Of a stretch of DNA of 40,946 nucleotides, positions 1 through 7,709 are shown one piece after another. Each line of letters opens with the position of its first letter. The stretch's first letter is position 1. Under the pieces are notes generated by a model. The model saw only the letters and a list, made by a program, of their open reading frames with translations. It was not told the DNA's origin and searched no databases. This DNA comes from an uncultured Sphingomonas sp. Lineage in GTDB: Bacteria > Pseudomonadota > Alphaproteobacteria > Sphingomonadales > Sphingomonadaceae. The stretch covers positions 1 through 40,946 of the forward strand of contig CAJYKB010000076.1 of NCBI GenBank assembly GCA_913774925.1. Direction: 5' to 3'. Position numbers and translations under genes: made by a program.

Positions 1-682
1 CGACCGCGGCCTCCAGCGGGGCGAGATCGTCGACCGCGGGGGCGGAGCGGGCGAGCGCCAGCGCGGATTGCGCGCGCGCGATGTCGGGCAGCTTCGCCAC
101 GTCCTCCGGCAGCGTCGCGATCAGCGCTTCCGCCGCATCGGGATCGCCCACCGCGATCAGCGCGCGGATCCGCCCCGACAGCACCGCGTGGTGATCGGGC
201 GCCATCTCCGCCAACTGGTCGAAGATCGCGAGCGCGCGCTCGGCGTCGCCGTCCGCCAGCACCTGCTCCCCCATCGCGATCAGCGGCTCCAGCTCCGCCT
301 CCTGCGCCTGCGCCTCGCCCGCGATCGGCAGCTGGCGCAGCAGCTGGTCCAGCATCTGGCGCAGCTGCGATTCGGTGCGCGCGGACGTCAGGTCGGCGAC
401 CAGCTGCCCCTGGAACATCGCATAGACGGTCGGGATCGAGCGGATCTGGAATTGGTTGGCGATGAACTGGTTCTTGTCGGTGTCGACCTTCGCCAGCACG
501 ACGCCCTTGTCGGCGTATTCGGCGGCGACCTTTTCCAGCACCGGCGCCAGCGCCTTGCACGGGCCGCACCATTCCGCCCAGAAATCGATGATGACGAGCT
601 TCGTCATCGAGGGTTCGACGACCTCGGCGCGGAAGGTCTGGACGGCTTCCTTCTCCGCCGGTGACATGCCTAGAGTGGCCAA
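1..682 (-). CDS. cnoX: CnoX/YbbN-like thioredoxin-fold co-chaperone (3' end outside window)
   Basis: The reading frame is open from position 682 to the left edge, so about 227 residues are visible and the C-terminus is missing. An N-terminal thioredoxin domain carries the active site WCGPCK at about residues 38-43 and the cis-proline motif SIPTVYAMFQG. It is followed by an alanine-rich helical region with TPR-like repeats (GDAERALAIFDQLAEMAPD), the architecture of the CnoX/YbbN family, which protects proteins from oxidative aggregation and works with GroEL. An ATG lies at 667, but a good Shine-Dalgarno (AGGAG, 693-689) sits six bases before a TTG at 682, so TTG is preferred. A complete CXXC is unlike E. 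coli YbbN, where the motif is SXXC. Family known; CnoX role inferred. Confidence 0.88.
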   Translation of the reverse strand, partial: MATLGMSPAEKEAVQTFRAEVVEPSMTKLVIIDFWAEWCGPCKALAPVLEKVAAEYADKGVVLAKVDTDKNQFIANQFQIRSIPTVYAMFQGQLVADLTSARTESQLRQMLDQLLRQLPIAGEAQAQEAELEPLIAMGEQVLADGDAERALAIFDQLAEMAPDHHAVLSGRIRALIAVGDPDAAEALIATLPEDVAKLPDIARAQSALALARSAPAVDDLAPLEAAV

Positions 683-720
683 GGGGCGCTCCTGCTTGAT
701 GGATGCCCCTTATGTGGGAA

Positions 721-750
721 CGGGGCGGGGGATACAACCCCCCCGCCCCG
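721..750 (-). terminator. GC-rich hairpin after torF-like gene
   Basis: Positions 721-731 and 740-750 form a perfect 11-bp stem of G and C with a loop of about 8 bases, starting 27 bases beyond the stop of the TorF-like gene. The U-tract expected of an intrinsic terminator is weak (only two T after the stem), so this may be a transcript-stabilising 3' hairpin rather than a true terminator. Confidence 0.45.
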
Positions 751-776
751 CGGCCCGTTTCACGATATGCGTCGGA

Positions 777-1640
777 TCAGAAGGCGGCGGTCAGCGACAC
801 CAGCAGCCGCGAACCCGCGATCGACCCGCTGCCGTTCTGGCCGCGGCTGAAGCTGGGTTGGAGATAGGCGGCTTCGCTGTCCGAGATGTTGGTGTCGACC
901 CAGGCGAGGCCCAGCGTCAGCGGCGTGGACTTGATCGCGTAGTCGGCGCCCAGCATCCAGTCGACGTAGCGCCCGGTCGGCGCGACGCTGGTGGCGAACG
1001 GCCCCAGGCCGCGGTTGCCGGCGGAATAGCCGATATGCGCCTTCGCGGTCAGCCCGGTGTCGGGGATGCCCACAGCGCCGTCGCCCCAGACGTAGAGGTT
1101 GTCGCCCTTCGCGCCGGGATTGTCGTAGACGCCGTTCGCCGCGGAAGTGCCGTTGCGATACCAGGCGCCCAGCGCCTCCTGCTTGGGGGCATAGGCGACG
1201 CCTGCGGTCAGGCTGAGCGGGCCGGCGGTGCCCGACAGCTTCGCATAGGGCTCGATGAAGTCGGTGTTGTCGAAGCCGCCCGGGTACATGTACCAGGTCG
1301 CGCCTACGTCCAGCGTGCCGCCGCCGCCGATCGGGGTCTTGTAGCCGGCGATCAGATCCAGCTCCATGTTGGCGCCGCCGAACGTGCCCCAGCCGGCGAG
1401 ATTGGAGCCCCAGGTGCCGACGTAGAAGCCGCTTTCGTGCGCGACGGTGAAGCCGGCCTGGATCGCGGGGTTGCGATCCGACTGCGATACGCCGCGGAAG
1501 CGATAGTCGTTAACGACCGCGACCGAGCCGGAAACCGTGACGGGCTTGGGCGGTGCCGCTTCCTGCGCGGCGGCGGGAACGGCGATGGCGGCCAGCAGTG
1601 CCGCCGGGATCATGGCCGGGATCAAGGATGCGTACTTCAT
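777..1640 (-). CDS. TorF family putative outer-membrane porin
   Basis: The product is 287 residues, with a signal peptide ending in PAAAQ (about residue 26) and then alternating beta-strand sequence with many aromatic and glycine residues. The phrase VNDYRFRGVSQSDRNPA, followed by GFYVGTWGSN, is characteristic of the TorF family of proteobacterial outer-membrane proteins of unknown substrate. The protein ends in Phe (LLVSLTAAF), as expected for a BAM-inserted barrel. The ATG is preceded by a near-perfect Shine-Dalgarno, AAAGGAGGT (1652-1644), suggesting strong translation. It lies downstream of a SulP transporter gene on the same strand but 155 bases away, so it probably has its own promoter. 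A link to anion uptake is only inferred from proximity. Confidence 0.85.
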   Translation of the reverse strand: MKYASLIPAMIPAALLAAIAVPAAAQEAAPPKPVTVSGSVAVVNDYRFRGVSQSDRNPAIQAGFTVAHESGFYVGTWGSNLAGWGTFGGANMELDLIAGYKTPIGGGGTLDVGATWYMYPGGFDNTDFIEPYAKLSGTAGPLSLTAGVAYAPKQEALGAWYRNGTSAANGVYDNPGAKGDNLYVWGDGAVGIPDTGLTAKAHIGYSAGNRGLGPFATSVAPTGRYVDWMLGADYAIKSTPLTLGLAWVDTNISDSEAAYLQPSFSRGQNGSGSIAGSRLLVSLTAAF

Positions 1641-1795
1641 GGAACCTCCTTTGGATGAGAGGCTCCTCCTGCGTTTGGTCGGCGGTCGCTCTCTCCCCCG
1701 GGGGATGGCGACCGCTCGTCCCCACTCGATCGGGTTATTCCGGCATCGCTGCTGTATTATGTCTGCTTCGTGTCAAAACATTTCGCTGCACTTGC

Positions 1796-3358
1796 TCAGT
1801 GCGTTCCGCCGGCCAGTGTGGCGATCCGGCCACGCGCGCCGGTGATTTCGACCCGCGTTCCCGAGGCACGGCGGCGCTGGAACCAGTCGCGCAGCATCTC
1901 CGCACTGGTGTGATCCACCGCGTCGAGTCGCGACGCGTCGATGCGAACGTGCTGGCCGGCGGGAACGCGGTCCAGCGTTTCCGACAGCTTGGGCAGCGTG
2001 ACGAAGGTGGCGGTGCCGTCCAGCGTGATGGCGTGCGCATCGCCCTCGCTCGCCTCGAACACCTTCAGGCGCAGGCGGCGCAGATGCGGGACCAGCTCCA
2101 GCATGGTCAGGCCGATGCCCACCAGCACACCCGTCAGCAGGTCGGTCGCGACCACCATGACGAGCGTCGCCGCCCAGATCGCGACCGGCAGCACGCCATA
2201 GTCGCGGAACAGGTGCGTCGCATGCTTGACGCTGACCAGACGGAAGCCGGTGACGACCAGGATCGCGCCCAGCGCCGCCATGGGGATCGCGGTCAGTACG
2301 AACGGCAGCGCCGCGACGAACCCCAGGATCCACACGCCGTGGAGGATCGCCGACAGCCGCGTCACCGCGCCCGCCTGCACATTGGCGGAGGAGCGGACGA
2401 TCACGCCGGTCATCGGCAGCGCGCCCGCGAAGCCGCACAGCAGGTTGCCGACGCCCTGCGCGCGCAGTTCCTTGTTATAGTCGGTGCGGACACCCGCGTG
2501 CATCTTGTCGACCGCGGCGGCGGACAGCAGCGTCTCCGCCGAGGCGATGAAGGCGATCGCGACGCCGGCTGCGATCACCGACGGGTCGAGCAGGCGGGCG
2601 AAGGCATTGCCGGTCGGGGGCGTGATCGCGCCGAAGATCGAATCGGGCACCTGCACGCGCGCGACGTCGACCCCCAGGATCAGCGACAGGATGGTGCCCG
2701 CCACCACGCCGACCAGCGCACCGGGCAGCAGCTTCATCGACGCCGGGCGCAGCTTCTCCCACCCCAGCATCGCCGCGATCGTGGCAAGCGCGATCAGGAA
2801 GGCGAATTCGGTGGCGCGCAGGTCCGCCGACAGGCCGAGCAGGCGACCTGGCGCGGCGGCCAGGTTCTGCAATCCGCTGGGCAGCGGGCGATGGTCGAAC
2901 AGGACGTGGAACTGCCCGACGACGATCAGCACGCCGATCCCCGCGAGCATGCCGTGCACCACCGCGGGCGAGATCGCCTTGAACCAGCCGCCCAGCCGGA
3001 ACACGCCGGCGGCGACCTGCACCGCGCCTGCCAGCACCAGGATCGGGCCGAGCGCGCTCAGCCCCTGGTCGCGCACCAGCTCGTAGACGATGACCGCGAG
3101 GCCCGCGGCGGGGCCGCTGACCTGGAGCGGCGAGCCCGCCAGCGCGCCGACGATGATGCCGCCGATGATCCCGGTGATAAGCCCCTTCTCCGCGGGCACG
3201 CCCGAGGCGATCGCGATTCCCATGCACAGCGGCATCGCGACCAAAAAGACGACGATCGAGGAGGTGATGTCGCGCCCCAGGAACTGGAGCCGGGGGACGG
3301 ACACGCCCGGCCGGTCGGCCGGAGCGAGGGGGAGCGGTTCGGCGGCGGCGGCGGTCAC
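1796..3358 (-). CDS. SulP family inorganic anion transporter with STAS domain
   Basis: A polytopic inner-membrane protein of 520 residues. The N-terminal half has the SulP pattern (QFLGRDITSSIVVFLVAMPLCMGIAIASGVP, then PLQVSGPAAGLAVIV), with about 10-14 hydrophobic segments. A C-terminal STAS domain of about 100 residues (DGTATFVTLPKL ... VRIDASRLDAVDHTSAEML) follows. The family moves sulfate, bicarbonate or other anions; the substrate cannot be read from sequence. A TTG at 3364 is possible, but the Shine-Dalgarno AGGAG (3371-3367) is only two bases from it and eight from the GTG at 3358, so GTG is chosen. No carbonic anhydrase gene is adjacent, which leaves bicarbonate transport unsupported. 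Confidence 0.9.
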   Translation of the reverse strand: MTAAAAEPLPLAPADRPGVSVPRLQFLGRDITSSIVVFLVAMPLCMGIAIASGVPAEKGLITGIIGGIIVGALAGSPLQVSGPAAGLAVIVYELVRDQGLSALGPILVLAGAVQVAAGVFRLGGWFKAISPAVVHGMLAGIGVLIVVGQFHVLFDHRPLPSGLQNLAAAPGRLLGLSADLRATEFAFLIALATIAAMLGWEKLRPASMKLLPGALVGVVAGTILSLILGVDVARVQVPDSIFGAITPPTGNAFARLLDPSVIAAGVAIAFIASAETLLSAAAVDKMHAGVRTDYNKELRAQGVGNLLCGFAGALPMTGVIVRSSANVQAGAVTRLSAILHGVWILGFVAALPFVLTAIPMAALGAILVVTGFRLVSVKHATHLFRDYGVLPVAIWAATLVMVVATDLLTGVLVGIGLTMLELVPHLRRLRLKVFEASEGDAHAITLDGTATFVTLPKLSETLDRVPAGQHVRIDASRLDAVDHTSAEMLRDWFQRRRASGTRVEITGARGRIATLAGGTH

Positions 3359-3478
3359 GGGCAAGACTCCTGCGAGTAATCGTCCGTGGCTAGGACTCGG
3401 CCGTTGCTGCGTCCGCGCGGCTTTGTGACGTTTGGTTGCTTTCTACCCGGCGCCCTGGTCGTTCAGGGGGGTCAGCCG

Positions 3479-4810
3479 TCACACATGCTGCACCCGCCCC
3501 GTGTGCGGCAGCACGATCTGCGCGCACAGCCCGCCCTCGCGACGGTTGGCGAGCGTCAGCGTGCCGCCCTCGGTCGCGACCGCGAGCTGGACGATCGGCA
3601 GCCCCAGCCCGAACCCCACCGTGTCGCGCCCGCGCGCGGGATCGAGCCGGACGAAGGGTTCGAGCACATGCTCCAGCTCGTCGTCGGGGATGCCCGGGCC
3701 GTCGTCCTCGACGCGGATGGTGAGCGATTCGCCGCCGGGGATCAGCGTGACCGTCACGCGGTCGCCGTAATGGAGCGCATTGTCGACCAGGTTCATCAGC
3801 GCGCGCTTGAACCCGATGCGGCGGACGCGCCATTCGCAATGGTCCGGCCCCTCATAGGCGGCATCGCGCCCGCGGTCCTGCGCATCGTCGGCCAGCGTCG
3901 CGCACATCACCGCCAGATCGACCGCGGTCGGGCGCTCCGGATCGGCGTCGCCCCCCAGGAAGGCGAGTAGCGAGGTAATCATCGCCTCCATCTCCTCGAC
4001 ATCGCGCACGATCGCCTCGCGCGTGTCGTCGGGGGCCAGTGCCTCGGTGCGCAGGTGGAGGCGGGCGAGCGGGGTACGCAGGTCGTGACCGACCGCGGCC
4101 AGCGCCTGCGTCCGTCCGGCGATCAGCGCCTGGATGCGGTCCTGCATGCGGTTGAACGCGGTGACGACGCGGCGCACCTCGCCCGGGCCGTCCTCCTCGA
4201 CCGGCACGACGGCGCCGCGCCCGACCTGCTCCGCCGCCAGCGCCAGGCGGCGCAGCGGCAGGAAGGCGCGCCGCAGCAGCACGCCCGCCAGCACCATCAG
4301 CGCGATCGCGGGGATCAGCGCCAGCGCGATCCGCTCGAACGCCAGGTTGATGTTCGCGACCGGCTCCAGCGTGCGGAAATAGAGCCAGCTGCCGTCCGCG
4401 AGACGCAGCCCGCCCGCCACGACCGAGCTGCGCCCCGGCGATTGCAGCCGTACGCGCAGGTCGGAACCCCTGAGCGACGGCTCCCATTCGACGATCTGGC
4501 GGCGCATCTCGTTCAGCGAGGGGGAGATGCGCGGCGGCTCCGGCAGCGCGATACTCCATTGCAGCGCGTAGCGATCGGTCGTCAGCTCGGTCGCCATCGC
4601 GGGACGCTGCGCGGGCGCGCGCTCGTTCATCAGGCGGCGGCTGATGACCAGATGCTCGGCCAGCCGGTGCGCCTCGTCGTCGCGCACCGCGAAGCTGCTG
4701 GCGCGTTCGTAAAGCAGCGTGCTGGTGCCGAATTCGATCAGCAGCGTCAGCAGCAGGATCGCGACGACCTGCCCCAGCAGGCCGATCGCGGGACGCTTGA
4801 AACGGGTCAA
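3479..4810 (-). CDS. Sensor histidine kinase of the EnvZ/OmpR type
   Basis: The product is 443 residues. There are two transmembrane segments (about residues 10-28 and 160-180) flanking a periplasmic sensor of about 130 residues, a HAMP linker (LLRRAFLPLRRLALAAEQVG), and a dimerisation/phosphoacceptor helix AAVGHDLRTPLARL with His242. The ATP-binding domain carries the N box MNLVDNALHYG and the G boxes EDDGPGIP and GFGLGLPIV. The start is a TTG at 4810 whose last bases overlap the TGA of the response regulator (TTGA); GGTGGAG lies just upstream. No ATG exists near this point, so translational coupling to the regulator is likely. The sensed signal is unknown. The adjacent SulP and TorF genes are candidate targets only by proximity. 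Confidence 0.92.
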   Translation of the reverse strand: MTRFKRPAIGLLGQVVAILLLTLLIEFGTSTLLYERASSFAVRDDEAHRLAEHLVISRRLMNERAPAQRPAMATELTTDRYALQWSIALPEPPRISPSLNEMRRQIVEWEPSLRGSDLRVRLQSPGRSSVVAGGLRLADGSWLYFRTLEPVANINLAFERIALALIPAIALMVLAGVLLRRAFLPLRRLALAAEQVGRGAVVPVEEDGPGEVRRVVTAFNRMQDRIQALIAGRTQALAAVGHDLRTPLARLHLRTEALAPDDTREAIVRDVEEMEAMITSLLAFLGGDADPERPTAVDLAVMCATLADDAQDRGRDAAYEGPDHCEWRVRRIGFKRALMNLVDNALHYGDRVTVTLIPGGESLTIRVEDDGPGIPDDELEHVLEPFVRLDPARGRDTVGFGLGLPIVQLAVATEGGTLTLANRREGGLCAQIVLPHTGRVQHV

Positions 4811-5517
4811 ACGCGCTCCACCGGGGCGTTGAGCATATAGCCGACGCCGCGCACGGTGACGATCGGCGCGGGGGCGCCCGCGCTGCCCAGCTTGCGCCGC
4901 AGGCGGCTGATGAGGACGTCGATCGAGCGGTCCGAACTGTCGCCCAGCCGGGTCCGGCTCAGCTCGATCAGCCGCTCGCGCGCGATGACGCGCTGCGCGT
5001 GGTCGGCGAGGACGACGAGCAGGTCGAACTCCGCTCCGGTCAGGTCGACGATCGCGCCCGTCGGCGACGCCAGCTCGCGGCGCGGCAGGTTGACGGTCCA
5101 GCCGTCGAAGGTGAGCATCCCCTGGTCGCCCGCCCCGGCACGCCGGTCGAGCGCGGGACGGCGCAGCACCGCGCGCACCCGCGCGACCAGCTCGCGCGTG
5201 CCGAACGGCTTGGCGATGTAATCGTCCGCGCCCAGCTCCAGTCCAACGACGCGATCCGTCTCGCTGGCGCGCGCCGACATGAAGATGATCGGCACGTCGC
5301 TCTTCTGCCGCAGCGAGCGGCACAGGTCGATCCCGCTGGTGCCGGGCAGCATGATGTCGAGCAGGACGAGATCGACCGGGCCCGAATCGAGCGCCAGCCA
5401 CATCTCTGGCGCGGCGGAGGCGGGGCGGACGGTGAAGCCGTTCTCCTGCAACGCGCGCGCGGTCAACATGCGGAGCGAGGGATCGTCCTCGACGAGCAGG
5501 ATCGTGGGGGCGGTCAT
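4807..5517 (-). CDS. OmpR/PhoB-family response regulator
   Basis: The product is 236 residues. The receiver domain (1-120) has the acidic pair VEDD at 9-12, phosphoacceptor Asp54 in LVLLDIMLPG, the conserved Ser/Thr-Ala (MSARAS) and Lys103 in YIAKPFG. The C-terminal winged-helix domain contains LTGAEFDLLVVL and the recognition helix SDRSIDVLISRLRRKLG, ending with VRGVGYML, all typical of OmpR-type transcription factors. ATG at 5517 begins the receiver domain directly (MTAPTILLVEDD); upstream in-frame sequence has no domain. It is the first gene of a two-gene operon with its kinase. A near-palindrome at 5539-5554 may be its own operator. Confidence 0.93.
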   Translation of the reverse strand: MTAPTILLVEDDPSLRMLTARALQENGFTVRPASAAPEMWLALDSGPVDLVLLDIMLPGTSGIDLCRSLRQKSDVPIIFMSARASETDRVVGLELGADDYIAKPFGTRELVARVRAVLRRPALDRRAGAGDQGMLTFDGWTVNLPRRELASPTGAIVDLTGAEFDLLVVLADHAQRVIARERLIELSRTRLGDSSDRSIDVLISRLRRKLGSAGAPAPIVTVRGVGYMLNAPVERV

Positions 5518-5538
5518 GGGGCGAGAGGTAGAGTCGCG

Positions 5539-5554
5539 GTTGATCCGGGTCAAC
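5539..5554. promoter_or_regulatory. Dyad upstream of the response regulator gene
   Basis: GTTGATCCGGGTCAAC lies 22-37 bases 5' of the response-regulator start. The outer five bases on each side are perfectly inverted (GTTGA/TCAAC). OmpR-family regulators more often bind direct repeats, so an operator role is a guess from position and symmetry. Confidence 0.25.
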
Positions 5555-5680
5555 GTGAGCGGTGGTGCCAGAAAAAACGTGTCACACAGAGGAAGGGGGT
5601 TGCGGGGGTCGGGACACGCTGCTAGTGGCCGCGCCTCACCCAGCCGGTCCCTCGCAAGAGGCACCGACTTCGGCGCCAGA

Positions 5681-5755
5681 GCGGGCGTAGCTCAGGGGTA
5701 GAGCACAACCTTGCCAAGGTTGGGGTCGAGGGTTCGAATCCCTTCGCCCGCTCCA
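5681..5755 (+). tRNA. tRNA-Gly (anticodon GCC)
   Basis: The complete cloverleaf is visible. The acceptor stem GCGGGCG pairs with CGCCCGC, the D arm is GCTC-AGGGGTA-GAGC, and the anticodon stem CAACC/GGTTG encloses TTGCCAA with anticodon GCC at 5713-5715. The T arm GAGGG-TTCGAAT-CCCTT follows (one G-T pair). Discriminator T and an encoded CCA end the gene. It reads the GGC/GGU codons that dominate this GC-rich genome. It stands alone with no neighbouring tRNA and no integrase gene in sight. Confidence 0.98.
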
Positions 5756-5800
5756 GCTTTTGCAGCGGATTAGCTGCGCTAATCTGCGATCAGCGAAAGC

Positions 5801-5850
5801 CCGGCCGGCGGTGCGCCAGCACGTCCGACGACGCGGCTTTGCCGCGGCGG
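5801..5850 (+). repeat. Two-hairpin intergenic element, copy A
   Basis: Copy A begins CCGGCCGGCGG. A first hairpin follows (GTGC, loop GCCA, GCAC), then the constant GTCCGACGA, then a second hairpin CGCGGC-TTT-GCCGCG and the tail GCGG. The same plan with different but still paired stem bases recurs at 13292-13344 and, inverted, at 13491-13547. It lies between the tRNA-Gly and a DUF72 gene. No gene is seen in 5756-5951. Confidence 0.7.
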
Positions 5851-5951
5851 GCACGTACCCGCCGAACGCTTGTGCCCCCCAACCAGACCCCTGCCCCGGC
5901 CGGGGAACAAGCGCGTGACATGGATGGTGCGCGGGTTCACCATCCCCTCCC

Positions 5952-6746
5952 ATGATACCCCCCATCCGAATCGGCATCGGCGGCTGGACCTACGAGCCGT
6001 GGCGCGGCACCTTCTACCCGGAGAAGCTGCCCGCCAAACGCGAGCTGGAACATGCCAGCCGCGCCGTCACCGCGAGTGAGGTCAACGGCACCTTCTCTTC
6101 CTCGTTCAAGCCGGCGACCTTCGCCAACTGGCGCGATACCGCGCCCGACGGCTTCGTCCTCGCGCTGAAGGCGTCGCGCTATTGCGTGTCGCGCAAGGCG
6201 CTGGGCGAGGCGGCGGAATCGGTGCAGCGCTTCGTCGGGCAGGGGATCGTCGAGCTGGGCGACAAGCTGGGCCCGATCATGTGGCAGCTGCCCGCGACGA
6301 AGAAGTTCGACGCGGGCGAGATCGCGGCGTTCCTGGCGCTGCTCCCGAAGGCGCAGGACGGCGTGGCGCTGCGCCATGCGATCCAGGTGCGGCACGCGAC
6401 GTTCGCGGTGCCGGAGTTCGTGGCGCTGTGCCGCGCGGCGGGGGTGGCGATCGTCCATGGCGATTCGGCGGTCTATCCGGCGCTGGCGGACGTGTCGGGC
6501 GACCTCGTCTACGCCCGACTGGAGAATGCGCGCGAGGAGGAGCCGACCGGATACGACGCGGGCGAACTGGATCGCTGGGCCGACGTCGCGCGTAGTTGGG
6601 CGGTGGGGGAATCTCCTGCGGGGCTGCCCTATGTCGCCGACCCCGCGCCGGTGCGCCCGCGCGATGTGTTCGTCTTCTTCATCAACGGCGCGAAGGTGCG
6701 CGCGCCGCACGGGGCGATGGCGTTGATCGAACGGATGGGGCGATGA
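5952..6746 (+). CDS. DUF72 (YecE-like) domain protein
   Basis: The product is 264 residues and matches the DUF72 family throughout. It has the N-terminal IRIGIGGWTYEPWRGTFYP, the conserved EVNGTFSSSFKPATFANW, LKASRYCVSRKALGEA, and the later PIMWQLPATKKFD. The fold is a TIM-like barrel and the biochemical function is unknown. The ATG at 5952 begins the conserved core almost at once. No clear Shine-Dalgarno is present upstream (CACCATCCCCTCCC). It is followed at 42 bases by an unrelated orphan gene with different base composition, so the two need not be an operon. Confidence 0.9.
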   Translation: MIPPIRIGIGGWTYEPWRGTFYPEKLPAKRELEHASRAVTASEVNGTFSSSFKPATFANWRDTAPDGFVLALKASRYCVSRKALGEAAESVQRFVGQGIVELGDKLGPIMWQLPATKKFDAGEIAAFLALLPKAQDGVALRHAIQVRHATFAVPEFVALCRAAGVAIVHGDSAVYPALADVSGDLVYARLENAREEEPTGYDAGELDRWADVARSWAVGESPAGLPYVADPAPVRPRDVFVFFINGAKVRAPHGAMALIERMGR

Positions 6747-6787
6747 CGTCTCGACGCCAAGCGTCAGGCGAATTTGAGGTATAGCCT

Positions 6788-7228
6788 TTGAGTAGGTTGA
6801 CCCTTCGCTACCGGTATGACGCTAGCTTCTTCGATCCCGACCAGCCGACAGATGACTTCGGCCGATTGTCTATCGAGGTGGAAAGTAATCGCTTTTCCGG
6901 CAGAGGCGAGTTTTGGGTGCAATGGCAGGACGTCACAGAGTTTGGCCACGCCCTGAACGCCTTCCCGATCACGGAAGATAATTCGATCGTGGCACAATGG
7001 GGCTATGACATGCAGGAAGGCGATGACCTGATCCTTCGCCTAGAGATTGCTCCTGCAAACAAGCGGGGCGATCTGGCAGTGCGATTCGAGGTCGCAGATG
7101 AACATGAGCCTGGCTGCCGAATGCGCGGCTACTTCGTCACAAACTACCCGAACCTTGACGCATTTCGGTTAGGCATCGCTCGCTTAATGAACGGAGAAGG
7201 CGATGAAGCCGTCCTGACGGGGCGCTAA
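6788..7228 (+). CDS. Hypothetical protein, possibly acquired
   Basis: The product is 146 residues and was not recognised. The start is TTG at 6788 with GAGG eight bases upstream; no ATG lies at the N-terminus. The protein is acidic, has no signal peptide or membrane segment, and looks like a mixed alpha/beta fold with several Trp and Phe residues (RGEFWVQWQDVTEFGHAL) and a C-terminal helix (NLDAFRLGIARLMNG). This layout, a beta-rich body with short helices at 'V-EF--AL' and 'LDAF---I--L', resembles small immunity proteins of the WapI/DUF6228 kind, but that is a loose impression. Its codons use many more A/T third bases (TTG, AGT, AAT, TTA, GAT) than its neighbours, suggesting recent gain. Confidence 0.7.
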   Translation: MSRLTLRYRYDASFFDPDQPTDDFGRLSIEVESNRFSGRGEFWVQWQDVTEFGHALNAFPITEDNSIVAQWGYDMQEGDDLILRLEIAPANKRGDLAVRFEVADEHEPGCRMRGYFVTNYPNLDAFRLGIARLMNGEGDEAVLTGR

Positions 7229-7289
7229 CGACAGCTTCTTACCAGGCCGATCGATCGTTAGCTTCTAGCGCGCGTAAACGCGCTCCCCC

Positions 7290-7709
7290 TCACCCCAGCC
7301 GCTCGCGCAGGTCCAGCATCGCCAGCGCCGCCAGCGCCGCGCCGCCGCCCTTGTCGAGCTGCGCGGGGTCGGCGCGGGCGATCGCCTGCGCCTCGTTCTC
7401 GGTCGTCAGGATGCCGTTGCCGATGGCGAGGCCGTCGAGCGTCAGCGCCATGATGCCGCGCGCGCTTTCGTTCGCGACGATCTCGAAATGATAGGTCTCG
7501 CCGCGGATCACGACGCCCAGCGCGACGAAGGCGTCGTAGCGCTCGCTGTCCGCCGCCAGCGCGATCGCCCCGGGCACCTCCAGCGCGCCGGGGACGGTCA
7601 GCACCTCACAGGTGTGGCCGGCGCCCTCGATCGCGGCCCGCGCGCCGGCGACCAGCATGTCGTTGAGATGGTCGTAGAAGCGCGCTTCCACGATCAGGAC
7701 GTTCGCCAT
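7290..7709 (-). CDS. ribH: 6,7-dimethyl-8-ribityllumazine synthase
   Basis: The product is 139 residues, a usual length. It joins 5-amino-6-ribitylaminouracil to 3,4-dihydroxybutanone 4-phosphate, the penultimate step of riboflavin synthesis. Recognisable signatures are [17 protein letters not shown], the substrate-binding [37 protein letters not shown] with the catalytic His, and [11 protein letters not shown]. The ATG overlaps the stop of the upstream gene by one base (TGATG), so the genes are translationally coupled. It is the last gene of the riboflavin operon. NusB, the common next gene, is not here. Confidence 0.97.
   Translation of the reverse strand: MANVLIVEARFYDHLNDMLVAGARAAIEGAGHTCEVLTVPGALEVPGAIALAADSERYDAFVALGVVIRGETYHFEIVANESARGIMALTLDGLAIGNGILTTENEAQAIARADPAQLDKGGGAALAALAMLDLRERLG

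Noticed and set aside
456..1658. 400-codon plus-strand frame over the CnoX and TorF region
   Set aside because: It is the antisense of two clear minus-strand genes, with basic repetitive composition and no domain.
1553..3379. 608-codon plus-strand frame opposite the SulP gene
   Set aside because: Arg/His/Asp/Gln-rich translation typical of the antisense of a GC-rich membrane protein gene; SulP and its STAS domain are certain.
5681..7228. Genomic island at tRNA-Gly
   Set aside because: Only one lower-GC gene follows; there is no integrase and no direct repeat of the tRNA 3' end was found.
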